Shown here piece after piece: positions 43,157-51,741 of a stretch of DNA of 64,000 bases. Within the stretch, counting starts at the first letter, position 1. Each line of letters opens with the position of its first letter. This stretch comes from Blautia argi. Its GTDB lineage: Bacteria; Bacillota; Clostridia; Lachnospirales; Lachnospiraceae. The stretch lies in contig NZ_CP030280.1 of the NCBI RefSeq assembly GCF_003287895.1, forward strand, positions 875,501 to 939,500, read 5' to 3'. The notes beneath the pieces are model-generated. The model was given only the letters and a program-made list of their open reading frames with translations. It was not told the DNA's origin and did no database searches. Both the position numbers and the translations under genes were made by a program.

Positions 43157-44341
43157 ATGAAAGAATTAGCTTTAAAATACGGTTGTAACCCAAATCAGAA
43201 ACCTTCCAGAATTTATATGGAAGAAAATGGCGACCTGCCAATTAAAGTTTTATCAGGAAAACCGGGCTATATTAATTTCCTGGACGCTTTTAACGGATGG
43301 CAGCTGGTAAGAGATTTAAAGAAAGCAACAGGTCTTCCGGCAGCAACTTCTTTTAAACATGTATCTCCGGCAGGAGCCGCTGTGGGACTTCCTCTGACAG
43401 AAACACTGGCAAAAATCTACTGGGTAGATGACATGGACTGGAAAAACTTTTCTCCTATTGCCTGCGCTTACGCAAGAGCCAGAGGTGCGGACAGAATGTC
43501 TTCTTTTGGGGACTTTATTTCCCTTTCCGACGTGTGCGACAAAGATACCGCGCTGCTGATTAAGAGAGAGGTTTCCGACGGTGTTATTGCGCCGGGGTAT
43601 ACAGAGGAAGCTCTGGAGATTTTGACACAGAAGAAAAAAGGAAATTATAATGTCATCGAGATTGACCCGGATTATGTGCCGGCTCCATTGGAACGCAAAC
43701 AGGTCTTTGGCATTACCTTTGAGCAGGGACGCCAGGAGTTAGCCATTGATGATGAATTGATTTCCAATATTGTTACAGAAAATAAAGAATTGACAGAAGA
43801 AGCAAAGAGAGATTTAAAGGTTTCTCTGATTATTCTGAAATACACACAGTCCAATTCTGTATGCTTTGTAAAAGACGGACAGGCCATTGGCGTAGGCGCA
43901 GGACAGCAGTCCCGTGTACACTGTACGCGTCTGGCAGGACAGAAGGCAGACAACTGGTGGTTAAGACAGTGTCCGAAGGTGCTGAACTTGCCATTTAAGG
44001 ATACCATTACCCGCGCAGAGAGAGATAATGCCATTGATGTGTATATTGGCGAGGAATATATGGACGTTCTGGCTGACGGCGCATGGGAAAAGACCTTTAC
44101 AGAAAAGCCGGAGGTCTTCACAAGAGAAGAAAAGAGAGCATGGCTGGATAAGCTGCAGAATGTCACCCTTGGCTCTGATGCATTTTTCCCGTTCTCTGAC
44201 AATATTGAACGCGCGAAAAAGAGCGGTGTGTCTTACATTGCACAGCCGGGTGGCTCTGTGAGAGATGATGCAGTGATTGATACCTGCAACAAATACAACA
44301 TGGTGATGGCATTTACCGGAATTCGTCTGTTCCACCACTAA
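43157..44341 (+). CDS. AICAR formyltransferase (stand-alone PurH C-terminal domain)
   Basis: A 394-residue protein covering only the AICARFT part of PurH, converting AICAR ribotide to FAICAR with 10-formyl-THF. Motifs are LKYGCNPNQKPSRIY, ATSFKHVSPAGAAVG (the Lys-His catalytic pair), KYTQSNSVCFVKDGQAIGVG, GQQSRVHCTRLAGQKADNWW and SDAFFPFSDNIERA. The PurH IMP cyclohydrolase domain is missing and is supplied by the PurO-like protein 24 bases upstream. Its substrate is the ligand of the riboswitch controlling it. Confidence 0.94.
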   Translation: MKELALKYGCNPNQKPSRIYMEENGDLPIKVLSGKPGYINFLDAFNGWQLVRDLKKATGLPAATSFKHVSPAGAAVGLPLTETLAKIYWVDDMDWKNFSPIACAYARARGADRMSSFGDFISLSDVCDKDTALLIKREVSDGVIAPGYTEEALEILTQKKKGNYNVIEIDPDYVPAPLERKQVFGITFEQGRQELAIDDELISNIVTENKELTEEAKRDLKVSLIILKYTQSNSVCFVKDGQAIGVGAGQQSRVHCTRLAGQKADNWWLRQCPKVLNLPFKDTITRAERDNAIDVYIGEEYMDVLADGAWEKTFTEKPEVFTREEKRAWLDKLQNVTLGSDAFFPFSDNIERAKKSGVSYIAQPGGSVRDDAVIDTCNKYNMVMAFTGIRLFHH

Positions 44342-44365
44342 AAACAGAAATTTTGTGAAATATAG

Positions 44366-44488
44366 AAAAGGAAACGGATACAGACCCCGGGAATCCGGGA
44401 AATTGACGCATTTTCAAAAAACAGGTTGGCACAGCTTTGAGCTTAGAGTCTGAAAGCTGTGTCAAAGACCGAAAAATTTATCAATTTA
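44366..44488 (+). other. Structured 3' region of the purine operon transcript
   Basis: CACAGCTTT (about 44430) pairs with AAAGCTGTG (about 44453); AACGGATAC at 44374 could pair with GTATCCGTT inside the following terminator. No coding sequence. Confidence 0.45.
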
Positions 44489-44491
44489 CCA

Positions 44492-44528
44492 GAGAAAAGG
44501 GAATGGGTATCCGTTCTCTTTTTTTTAT
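44492..44528 (+). terminator. Terminator of the purine operon
   Basis: AGAGAA...TTCTCT hairpin followed by eight T residues, just ahead of the ddh promoter. Confidence 0.8.
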
Positions 44529-44535
44529 TGGGGCA

Positions 44536-44563
44536 TTGACAAAGAAAGCGTATCTGATATATT
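44536..44563 (+). promoter_or_regulatory. Promoter of ddh
   Basis: TTGACA (44536-44541), 16-base spacer, TATATT (44558-44563), 43 bases before the ATG. No lysine aptamer is seen here. Confidence 0.7.
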
Positions 44564-44606
44564 CTGAAAGGGCAAACAGAGACTACAACAGATAGGAGAG
44601 TGTGAC

Positions 44607-45593
44607 ATGAGTATTAAAATTGGTATTTTAGGATACGGAAACCTGGGTCGTGGTGTGGAGTGTGCAGTAAAACACAATCCGGATATGGAACTTGTGGCTG
44701 TTTTTACCCGCCGCAATCCGGAAGACGTGAAGATTCTTACAGAAACAGCAAAGGTTTGCCATGTGGATCAGGCAGTGAGCATGAAGGACGAAATTGATGT
44801 GTTAATTCTCTGCGGCGGAAGCGCTACAGACCTGCCGGTACAGACACCAGAATTTGCACAGCATTTCAATGTAGTAGACAGCTTTGATACCCATGCAAGA
44901 ATACCGGAACATTTTGCAGCTGTAGACGCTGCTGCAAAAAAAGGAAATCATACAGCCATGATTTCTGTTGGCTGGGATCCGGGTATGTTTTCTTTAAACC
45001 GTCTGTATGCCAATGCAATTTTGCCGGGTGGTAAGGATTATACCTTCTGGGGCAAAGGCGTGAGTCAGGGGCATTCAGACGCTGTGAGAAGAATTGAAGG
45101 TGTTTTAGATGCAAGACAGTATACCATTCCGGTAGAAAGCGCGCTGGAGGCAGTGAGAAACGGAGAAAATCCGGAGCTTTCCACACGCCAGAAGCACACA
45201 AGAGAAGTATTTGTTGTAGCAGAGGACGGCGCTGATAAGGCAAAAATCGAACATGAAATCAAAACCATGCCGAATTATTTCGATGAATACGATACTACTG
45301 TACATTTTATTACAGCGGAAGAAATGGCAGCCAGCCATGCAGGACTTCCTCACGGCGGTTTTGTAATTCGTACCGGCAGCACAGGCTGGGAAGATGAACA
45401 TCAGCATGTAGTAGAATACAGCTTAAAGCTGGATTCCAATCCGGAATTTACTTCCTCTGTTATTGTGGCTTATGCAAGAGCTGCTTATCGTATGAGTCTG
45501 GAAGGACAGACAGGCTGCAAGACTGTGTTTGACGTGGCACCTGCATATTTAAGCTTACAGACTCCGGAAGAGCTGCGGGCTCATATGCTGTAA
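44607..45593 (+). CDS. ddh: meso-Diaminopimelate D-dehydrogenase
   Basis: A 328-residue NADPH-dependent enzyme that aminates tetrahydrodipicolinate directly to meso-DAP, a one-step route to peptidoglycan DAP and lysine. The Rossmann start is KIGILGYGNLGRGVECAV; SVGWDPGMFSLNRLYANAIL, FWGKGVSQGHSDAVRRI and the C-terminal GFVIRTGSTG are diagnostic. AGGAGAG lies upstream. It complements the lysine-regulated transporter elsewhere in the window. Confidence 0.94.
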   Translation: MSIKIGILGYGNLGRGVECAVKHNPDMELVAVFTRRNPEDVKILTETAKVCHVDQAVSMKDEIDVLILCGGSATDLPVQTPEFAQHFNVVDSFDTHARIPEHFAAVDAAAKKGNHTAMISVGWDPGMFSLNRLYANAILPGGKDYTFWGKGVSQGHSDAVRRIEGVLDARQYTIPVESALEAVRNGENPELSTRQKHTREVFVVAEDGADKAKIEHEIKTMPNYFDEYDTTVHFITAEEMAASHAGLPHGGFVIRTGSTGWEDEHQHVVEYSLKLDSNPEFTSSVIVAYARAAYRMSLEGQTGCKTVFDVAPAYLSLQTPEELRAHML

Positions 45594-45635
45594 ACGAGTA
45601 GGGAGAATGGGAATAAAAGGAAAGAGAGTAAAACA

Positions 45636-46502
45636 GTGAATCCTAAAATAGATACCAAAAGAGAAGCAAAGCGAATCATTTTCGGCTTAATCGGAGCCGT
45701 GATTATGGCGGTGAACATTAAGACCTTTGTGCGGGCAGGGGGCTTGTATCCCGGCGGTTTTAATGGTGTGACACTGTTGTTTCAGACTATTTGCGACCGC
45801 TTTTTTGACATTGCCGTACCGTTTTCGCCTATTAGTCTTGCCCTGAATGCAATTCCGGCGATTATCAGCTTTAAGGCGATTGGAAAGAAGTTTACGGTGA
45901 TTACCAGCCTTATGATTGTGGCGACCAGTGTTCTGACCGACATGGTTCCCGCCATACCGATTACCCAGGATATTTTGCTTATTAGTGTCTTCGGCGGACT
46001 GATTAACGGTGTGGCAATCAGCATTGCCCTGATTGGCGGCGCTTCCACAGGAGGAACCGATTTTATTGCCATTTATTTTGCGGAAAAGAAAAACAAAGAT
46101 GTATGGAATTATATTTTACTGGCAAATGCAGTTGTGCTTTTGGTTGCGGGTTATCTGTTTGGCTGGGACAAGGCGCTGTATTCTATTATTTTCCAGTACG
46201 CCTCCACACAGATGATACATCTGCTTTACCAGACGTATAAGAAGGTGACGCTGTTTGTCATTACCGATGAGCCGGAGGCAGTATACCAGGCTATTTATGA
46301 GGTGACAAATCACAGCGCTACAGAATTTACGGCAACAGGCATGTATTCCAATGAAAAACGGAAAATGATTTACTCTGTGGTGTCCACCATGGAAGCAAAG
46401 GTGCTGACACAAAAAGTTATGGAGGCAGACCCTCATGCTTTTGTGAATGTGGTGAAAACAGATACGCTGGTGGGGAGATTTTATCAGAAGGAAACCTATT
46501 AG
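45636..46502 (+). CDS. YitT family membrane protein (DUF161/DUF2179)
   Basis: A 288-residue protein with five or six N-terminal membrane helices (about 10-190; FVRAGGLYPGGFNGVTLLFQ, IGGASTGGTDFIAIYFAE) and a C-terminal soluble DUF2179 domain (about 205-285; EFTATGMYSNEKRKMIYSVV). Function is unknown. The start is GTG, 42 bases after ddh, with AAAGGAAAGAG upstream; probably co-transcribed with ddh. Confidence 0.88.
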   Translation: MNPKIDTKREAKRIIFGLIGAVIMAVNIKTFVRAGGLYPGGFNGVTLLFQTICDRFFDIAVPFSPISLALNAIPAIISFKAIGKKFTVITSLMIVATSVLTDMVPAIPITQDILLISVFGGLINGVAISIALIGGASTGGTDFIAIYFAEKKNKDVWNYILLANAVVLLVAGYLFGWDKALYSIIFQYASTQMIHLLYQTYKKVTLFVITDEPEAVYQAIYEVTNHSATEFTATGMYSNEKRKMIYSVVSTMEAKVLTQKVMEADPHAFVNVVKTDTLVGRFYQKETY

Positions 46503-46526
46503 GTTGGAAAAACTCTTCTTTAGAGG

Positions 46527-46555
46527 TTGAAAAGATAAGATTTAACCGTTATAAT
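46527..46555 (+). promoter_or_regulatory. Promoter of glyS
   Basis: TTGAAA (46527-46532), 17-base spacer, TATAAT (46550-46555). The 60-base leader is too short for a T-box. Confidence 0.75.
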
Positions 46556-46617
46556 AGTCCCTATCAGTAAAAATAGCAATGATTTTACAAAAATGCAGAG
46601 ATAGAGGAGATTGTATA

Positions 46618-48012
46618 ATGGAAAAGACAATGGAAAAGATTGTTGCACTTGCAAAATCCAGAGGATTCGTATATCCGGGTTCAGAAATTTACGGTGGTCT
46701 TGCAAATACATGGGACTACGGAAACCTGGGTGTAGAACTGAAAAACAATGTAAAGAAAGCATGGTGGCAGAAGTTTGTTATGGAAAGCCCATACAACGTA
46801 GGCGTAGACTGTGCTATCCTCATGAATCCTCAGACATGGGTGGCTTCCGGTCATTTAGGCGGATTTTCAGATCCGTTGATGGATTGTAAAGAGTGCCATG
46901 AGCGTTTCCGTGCAGATAAGATTATTGAGGACTTCTGTGCAGAAAAAGGCATTGAAATCGAAGGCAGCGTAGACGCATGGAGCCAGGAAAAGATGAAAGA
47001 GTTTATCGAAGAGCATCAGATTCCATGTCCGACCTGCGGCAAACACAACTTTACAGATATCCGTCAGTTTAACCTGATGTTTAAAACCTTCCAGGGTGTT
47101 ACTGAAGATGCAAAAAATACAGTCTATTTAAGACCGGAAACCGCACAGGGTATCTTTGTAAACTTTAAAAACGTACAGAGAACTTCCAGAAAGAAACTGC
47201 CATTTGGTATTGCACAGATTGGTAAATCTTTCCGTAATGAAATTACACCTGGTAACTTCACTTTCCGTACCCGTGAATTTGAGCAGATGGAACTGGAATT
47301 TTTCTGTAAACCGGATACAGATTTGGAATGGTTTGCATACTGGAAACAGTTCTGTCTGGACTGGCTGCACAGTCTGGGCTTAAAAGACGAAGAAGTGCGC
47401 TACCGTGACCATGATAAAGAAGAACTGAGCTTTTACAGCAAGGCAACCACTGATGTGGAATTCCTCTTCCCATTTGGCTGGGGCGAGCTTTGGGGCATTG
47501 CCGACAGAACGGATTATGACCTGACACAGCACCAGAATGTATCCGGACAGGATATGACCTATTTTGATGATGAAACAAACCAGAAATATATTCCATATGT
47601 TATCGAACCTTCTCTGGGCGCAGACCGTATGGTACTGGCATTTTTGTGCAGCGCTTACGATGAAGAGGTTCTGGACGCAGAGAAAAATGACGTGCGTACT
47701 GTGCTGCATTTCCACCCTGCACTGGCACCGGTGAAAATTGGTGTGCTGCCTCTTTCCAAAAAATTGAATGAAGGCGCGTTAAAGGTATTTGAGCAGTTAT
47801 CAAAGAAATACAACTGTGAGTTTGATGACAGAGGAAATATCGGAAAACGTTACCGCCGTCAGGACGAAATCGGAACACCTTTCTGTGTAACCTATGACTT
47901 TGATTCCGAAACTGATGGAGCAGTAACCGTTCGCGACAGAGATACCATGGAACAGGAAAGAATCAAGATTGAAGATTTAAAGGCTTATTTTGAGGAAAAA
48001 TTCACATTTTAA
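46618..48012 (+). CDS. glyS: Glycine--tRNA ligase, single-chain class II type
   Basis: A 464-residue alpha-2 type glycyl-tRNA synthetase, unlike the two-gene GlyQ/GlyS form. Class II motif 2 is at [20 protein letters not shown], motif 3 near [17 protein letters not shown], and the C-terminal anticodon domain has [10 protein letters not shown] and [19 protein letters not shown] at 46618 has AGAGGAG 8 bases upstream; an earlier in-frame ATG at 46579 has none. A terminator follows. Confidence 0.96.
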   Translation: MEKTMEKIVALAKSRGFVYPGSEIYGGLANTWDYGNLGVELKNNVKKAWWQKFVMESPYNVGVDCAILMNPQTWVASGHLGGFSDPLMDCKECHERFRADKIIEDFCAEKGIEIEGSVDAWSQEKMKEFIEEHQIPCPTCGKHNFTDIRQFNLMFKTFQGVTEDAKNTVYLRPETAQGIFVNFKNVQRTSRKKLPFGIAQIGKSFRNEITPGNFTFRTREFEQMELEFFCKPDTDLEWFAYWKQFCLDWLHSLGLKDEEVRYRDHDKEELSFYSKATTDVEFLFPFGWGELWGIADRTDYDLTQHQNVSGQDMTYFDDETNQKYIPYVIEPSLGADRMVLAFLCSAYDEEVLDAEKNDVRTVLHFHPALAPVKIGVLPLSKKLNEGALKVFEQLSKKYNCEFDDRGNIGKRYRRQDEIGTPFCVTYDFDSETDGAVTVRDRDTMEQERIKIEDLKAYFEEKFTF

Positions 48013-48027
48013 CTAGTTTTGAGACTT

Positions 48028-48082
48028 ATAAGACCGCTACACGAAGAGGAGGAAACCTTTGTGTGGCGGTCTTTGTTTTTCG
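48028..48082 (+). terminator. Terminator of glyS
   Basis: AAGACCGCTACACGA pairs with TGTGTGGCGGTCTT, followed by TGTTTTTC. Confidence 0.85.
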
Positions 48083-48298
48083 GGGAAAACTGTGGACAAA
48101 AGAGATTTTGCAGGAGAAGTATACGGTAGATTTTCTGGCAGTGGGGACAATATTGCACACCGGTCAATTCGGGAATCAGGAATTTCAGCCTCTTTTGATG
48201 TATTATGAAAGAGAAAATCCTCCTGTCGGTTGCTTGATAAAGAGGAAAGTTGTATGAAATAGATAAAAAAGTTGAAAAAAACAGAAAAATAATATGCA
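48083..48298. other. Intergenic region, nothing recognised
   Basis: No gene-like frame with a ribosome site; no clear repeat or aptamer. Confidence 0.5.
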
Positions 48299-48343
48299 AA
48301 AATCCATATATCTATTGAATATATGGATTTTTTTTGTTATAAT
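48298..48343 (+). promoter_or_regulatory. Hairpin with a promoter built into it, upstream of pfk
   Basis: AAAAATCCATATAT...ATATATGGATTTTT (48298-48335) is a terminator-like hairpin with eight T residues. TTGAAT (48315-48320) in its loop, a 17-base spacer and TATAAT (48338-48343) form a promoter for the phosphofructokinase gene. Confidence 0.6.
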
Positions 48344-48383
48344 CTTCGATAGATTCATTTTCCGAGAAGGAGGAGAAGACAAA

Positions 48384-49631
48384 ATGGCGAAAAAAAGAAA
48401 TATTATTGTGGGACAGTCCGGCGGTCCTACCTCGGTAATTAATTCCAGCCTTGCAGGCGTGTACAAAAATGCCATTGAGCGTGGGTTTGATAAGGTATAT
48501 GGTATGCTGCACGGCATACAGGGACTGTTAGATGAACAGTATGTGGATTTGTCTACGCAAATTCATTCTGAGCTTGACATTGAGCTTTTAAAAAGAACAC
48601 CTTCTGCATTTTTGGGCTCCTGCCGCTTTAAGCTGCCGGAAATTCATGAGGACAGGGAAATTTATGAGAAAATCTTCCAGATTTTAAACAAACTGGAGAT
48701 TGAAGCCTTTATCTACATTGGTGGTAATGATTCTATGGATACCATTAAAAAACTGTCTGATTATGCTATTCTCACAGGGCAGAGCCAGAAGTTTTTAGGT
48801 GTGCCGAAAACCATTGACAATGACCTGGCGCTTACAGACCATACACCTGGTTTTGGCAGCGCAGCCAAATATATCGGCGCTTCTACCAAAGAAGTCATTC
48901 GTGACGCGCAGGGGCTTACCTACAAAAAGAACATGATTACCATTATGGAAATCATGGGAAGAAATGCAGGCTGGCTGACAGGAGCAACGGCTCTTGCAAA
49001 GACGGAAGACTGCGATGGACCAGATTTGATTTACCTGCCGGAGATTCCTTTTGATATCGAAAAGTTTTTAAAGAAAGTGAAAGAACTTTTGAAGAAAAAA
49101 TCTTCCATCGTGATTGCAGTTTCGGAGGGAATTAAGCTGGAGGACGGACGCTATGTCTGTGAACTGGGTAGCGTAGGCGATTATGTAGATGCATTTGGAC
49201 ATAAACAGCTTCAGGGAACAGCTACCTATCTGGCAAATTTCCTGGCAGCAGAGTGCGGTTGCAAGACCAGAGCCGTAGAGCTTTCCACACTGCAGAGAAG
49301 TGCTTCTCATATGGCTTCCCGTGTGGATATTGACGAGGCATTTATGGTAGGCGGAGCTGCGGTGAAGGCAGCAGACGAAGGTGACACCGGAAAGATGATT
49401 GTCATTGACCGTGTGTCCGATGACCCGTATATGAGCGCTACCGGTATTTATGACGTACACAGAATTGCCAATGAAGAAAAACTGGTTCCGAGAGAGTGGC
49501 TGAACCGGGAGGCAAATTATGTGACAAAAGATTTTGTGGACTATATTAAACCACTGATTCAGGGAGATTATCAGCCGATTATGGTAAATGGTCTGCCGCG
49601 TCATCTGGTTTTGAAAATGAAGAAGAAATAA
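48384..49631 (+). CDS. pfp: 6-phosphofructokinase, probably PPi-dependent
   Basis: A 415-residue phosphofructokinase-A superfamily enzyme. The N-terminal loop is IIVGQSGGPTSVINSS. The phosphoryl-donor site reads G113-G114-N-D116-S, with Asp where ATP enzymes have Gly, and the catalytic loop is P-K142-T-I-D-N-D, with Lys where ATP enzymes have Gly; both are diagnostic of PPi-using enzymes. Length also exceeds the 320-residue ATP form. It would make fructose 1,6-bisphosphate reversibly using PPi, pairing with PPDK later in the window. ATG at 48384 with AAGGAGGAG 8 bases upstream; the frame extends upstream but without a site. Confidence 0.9.
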   Translation: MAKKRNIIVGQSGGPTSVINSSLAGVYKNAIERGFDKVYGMLHGIQGLLDEQYVDLSTQIHSELDIELLKRTPSAFLGSCRFKLPEIHEDREIYEKIFQILNKLEIEAFIYIGGNDSMDTIKKLSDYAILTGQSQKFLGVPKTIDNDLALTDHTPGFGSAAKYIGASTKEVIRDAQGLTYKKNMITIMEIMGRNAGWLTGATALAKTEDCDGPDLIYLPEIPFDIEKFLKKVKELLKKKSSIVIAVSEGIKLEDGRYVCELGSVGDYVDAFGHKQLQGTATYLANFLAAECGCKTRAVELSTLQRSASHMASRVDIDEAFMVGGAAVKAADEGDTGKMIVIDRVSDDPYMSATGIYDVHRIANEEKLVPREWLNREANYVTKDFVDYIKPLIQGDYQPIMVNGLPRHLVLKMKKK

Positions 49632-49684
49632 AGGCGTTTTTGAGAGAAGTTTTTATAGAAATATGGGAATACAAAAAATGGGGA

Positions 49685-49724
49685 AAGTCAGTCCGAATGG
49701 GGGTTCGGACTGACTTACTTTTTG
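49685..49724. terminator. Bidirectional terminator
   Basis: AAGTCAGTCCGAA-TGGGGG-TTCGGACTGACTT, followed by ACTTTTT; convergent genes on both sides. Confidence 0.9.
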
Positions 49725-49725
49725 G

Positions 49726-51546
49726 TTAAATATTTGGAAGTTCTGGTTTTTTCATATAGGGAATTTGAATGTCAACAATAGTTCCTTCTTCAACTACACT
49801 TTCTATAGAGAGTCCATATTTTTTTCCATAATAACTTTGAATTCGTTGATGAACATTTAACAATCCAATAAAGTGATGGTTTTGTTGCATATTCTCTATA
49901 TGGCTTTTTTCATTTTCCAAAGAATATAGAATTTCTTTTAGTCGTTCAGGTTTAATACCAGAACCGTTATCTATAAGAAAAAAGTGTAAAATTCCATCTT
50001 CCAGATTTGCGCTTAGATTAATACGACAATCGGTTTCCATTTGTGCAAAACCATGCTCTACGGAATTTTCCACAAGGGGCTGCAAAAGGAATGCAGGGAT
50101 TTCTAAAGAATAGAAATCATCAGGTATACTACAATCAAATGTGAATTTACTTGGAAAACGGATATCCAGAATGGTTAAATATCGATAAATTTGTTGTATT
50201 TCTTCTTCCAGATAAACGACAGGAACTTTTTTCAGGTTATAACGGAGCAATTCGGACATACAGGAAGCAATAGTTTTGATTTCTGGTTCGTTATGTATAT
50301 CTGCAATGGATTTAATACTGTTTAAGGTATTGTATAAAAAATGATGATTAATTTGCGTTTGAAGCATTTGAATATACATATTCTGCTCACTGAGTCTACT
50401 GGTGTAATTCTGGCGCAGGCTTTCGGTAAGACGCTTATTCAGATGATTAAAACTGGTTACAAGTTTTTGCAGTTCTCTATTTGAAGTTTTACCATCAACA
50501 GAAATCTCTTTGTAACTATTGAGGTCTTGAGAGTCCATCTGTTGACAGAGCAAAGTGATTGAGTGCGTCAAGCTGCGTGAAAGAAAGAGAGCCAGGATTA
50601 ATCCGAGTAATAGTGTAAAAACAAAAATTGCAGAGTAATTTAGCAAATTGTGCTGATAAGCTTGTGTAATATTTTTATTGTTTAAACACTGCACAATGTG
50701 CCAACCTGTAGTTTGATTCAAACAACCATTGACAAGGTAATTTTCTTTACCGACAGATATGGTTTGGGTTTGTATAGGATCATTTTCCGGTATGTTTTTG
50801 CTGAATTTAGAAAGTTCATCGAAAAGAATCTGGGAACTTTCTGAGTTGATGTATTTGGAATCAGAGCAATAAGCCAGTGTGTTATGAGAATTAAAAATCA
50901 TAATAACGCTACCGGGAGTCTTGGCGGAATTAAAAATAGTTTCTACAGAGGAAAAATCAATTCCTACATAACAGCTTCCAATTTCTTTGAAAGTATATCC
51001 ATCATAAAGAATTTTGACCATAGGTAAAATCTTTTTTCCACTGATAAATGAATCCTGAATAGGTGCAAAATAAGTATGATAATTAGAGGTAAGAGCTTTT
51101 TCCTCCCAAGAGTTCATTTTTTCTAAAATTTCTTTATGGGTTTGGGCATTTAAAATATTATATTCAAAGGTATAATCATATCTACTGCGAAAAAGACAGG
51201 ATATAACATTTGAATTCAAGCGGTTGGTTTGTATAAGCTGTTTAGTAAACATACTGCTGTCTTGTGAATAGGCAAGAAGATTATTGTCATAGTCAGTAAT
51301 AAGAGCTTTTCGTATGTCATTGTTTAGAATATGCATATCTGCAATTTTTGTAGCATCATTCAAAAGTGTATTTAAAGTAAGGTCTGTTTGAGTCAGAATG
51401 GTTTCCATTGTTTGACTGAAATCTTCTTTGACGGTTGAAGCGGTTTGGTTTGCAGCTGTAATACCTAAAATTGTTGAAGGAATAATAAGTAATAGTAGCG
51501 AAGCAATAAATATTTGTGTTCGATAAGAAAAAAAGTGTGTTTTCAT
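49726..51546 (-). CDS. YesM-type sensor histidine kinase
   Basis: A 606-residue kinase with a membrane helix at about 10-32, an extracytoplasmic Cache-type sensor (about 35-295), a second helix (about 297-320), a HAMP domain and the His_kinase/HATPase pair. The H box is QTQINHHFLYNTLNSIKSI and the ATPase motifs are PLVENSVEHGF and IDNGSGIKPERL. It is divergent from the import and catabolic genes it probably controls through the YesN-like regulator at 55.8 kb. AT-rich compared with the window's core genes. Confidence 0.92.
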   Translation of the reverse strand: MKTHFFSYRTQIFIASLLLLIIPSTILGITAANQTASTVKEDFSQTMETILTQTDLTLNTLLNDATKIADMHILNNDIRKALITDYDNNLLAYSQDSSMFTKQLIQTNRLNSNVISCLFRSRYDYTFEYNILNAQTHKEILEKMNSWEEKALTSNYHTYFAPIQDSFISGKKILPMVKILYDGYTFKEIGSCYVGIDFSSVETIFNSAKTPGSVIMIFNSHNTLAYCSDSKYINSESSQILFDELSKFSKNIPENDPIQTQTISVGKENYLVNGCLNQTTGWHIVQCLNNKNITQAYQHNLLNYSAIFVFTLLLGLILALFLSRSLTHSITLLCQQMDSQDLNSYKEISVDGKTSNRELQKLVTSFNHLNKRLTESLRQNYTSRLSEQNMYIQMLQTQINHHFLYNTLNSIKSIADIHNEPEIKTIASCMSELLRYNLKKVPVVYLEEEIQQIYRYLTILDIRFPSKFTFDCSIPDDFYSLEIPAFLLQPLVENSVEHGFAQMETDCRINLSANLEDGILHFFLIDNGSGIKPERLKEILYSLENEKSHIENMQQNHHFIGLLNVHQRIQSYYGKKYGLSIESVVEEGTIVDIQIPYMKKPELPNI

Positions 51547-51641
51547 ATAAATTTCTCCTAAAATAATATATTTGATTTATGGATTATTATAAACTATTGA
51601 AAAAGAGAAAAACAGATTTATGAATAAAATATATAAAAAAC

Positions 51642-51705
51642 AAATAGAAATACTATTTTTTTTATAAGATAAGTTCTATTTTTAGAGTAAGTCCTTTACT
51701 ATAAT
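51642..51705 (+). promoter_or_regulatory. Promoter and candidate operators of the catabolic locus
   Basis: TATAAT at 51700-51705 has no good -35, as in activator-dependent promoters. Upstream lie AAATAG-AAATA-CTATTT (51642-51658) and a further TTCTATTTT half-like copy (51674), possible YesN-type sites. Confidence 0.45.
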
Positions 51706-51741
51706 GAAACTATAAAAAATAAAGTTCAGGAGGAAATGAAT

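Noticed and set aside
44366..44530. Lysine riboswitch upstream of ddh
   Set aside because: None of the conserved L-box segments is present there.
46556..46617. T-box leader before glyS
   Set aside because: The leader is about 55 bases, with no specifier loop or T-box sequence.
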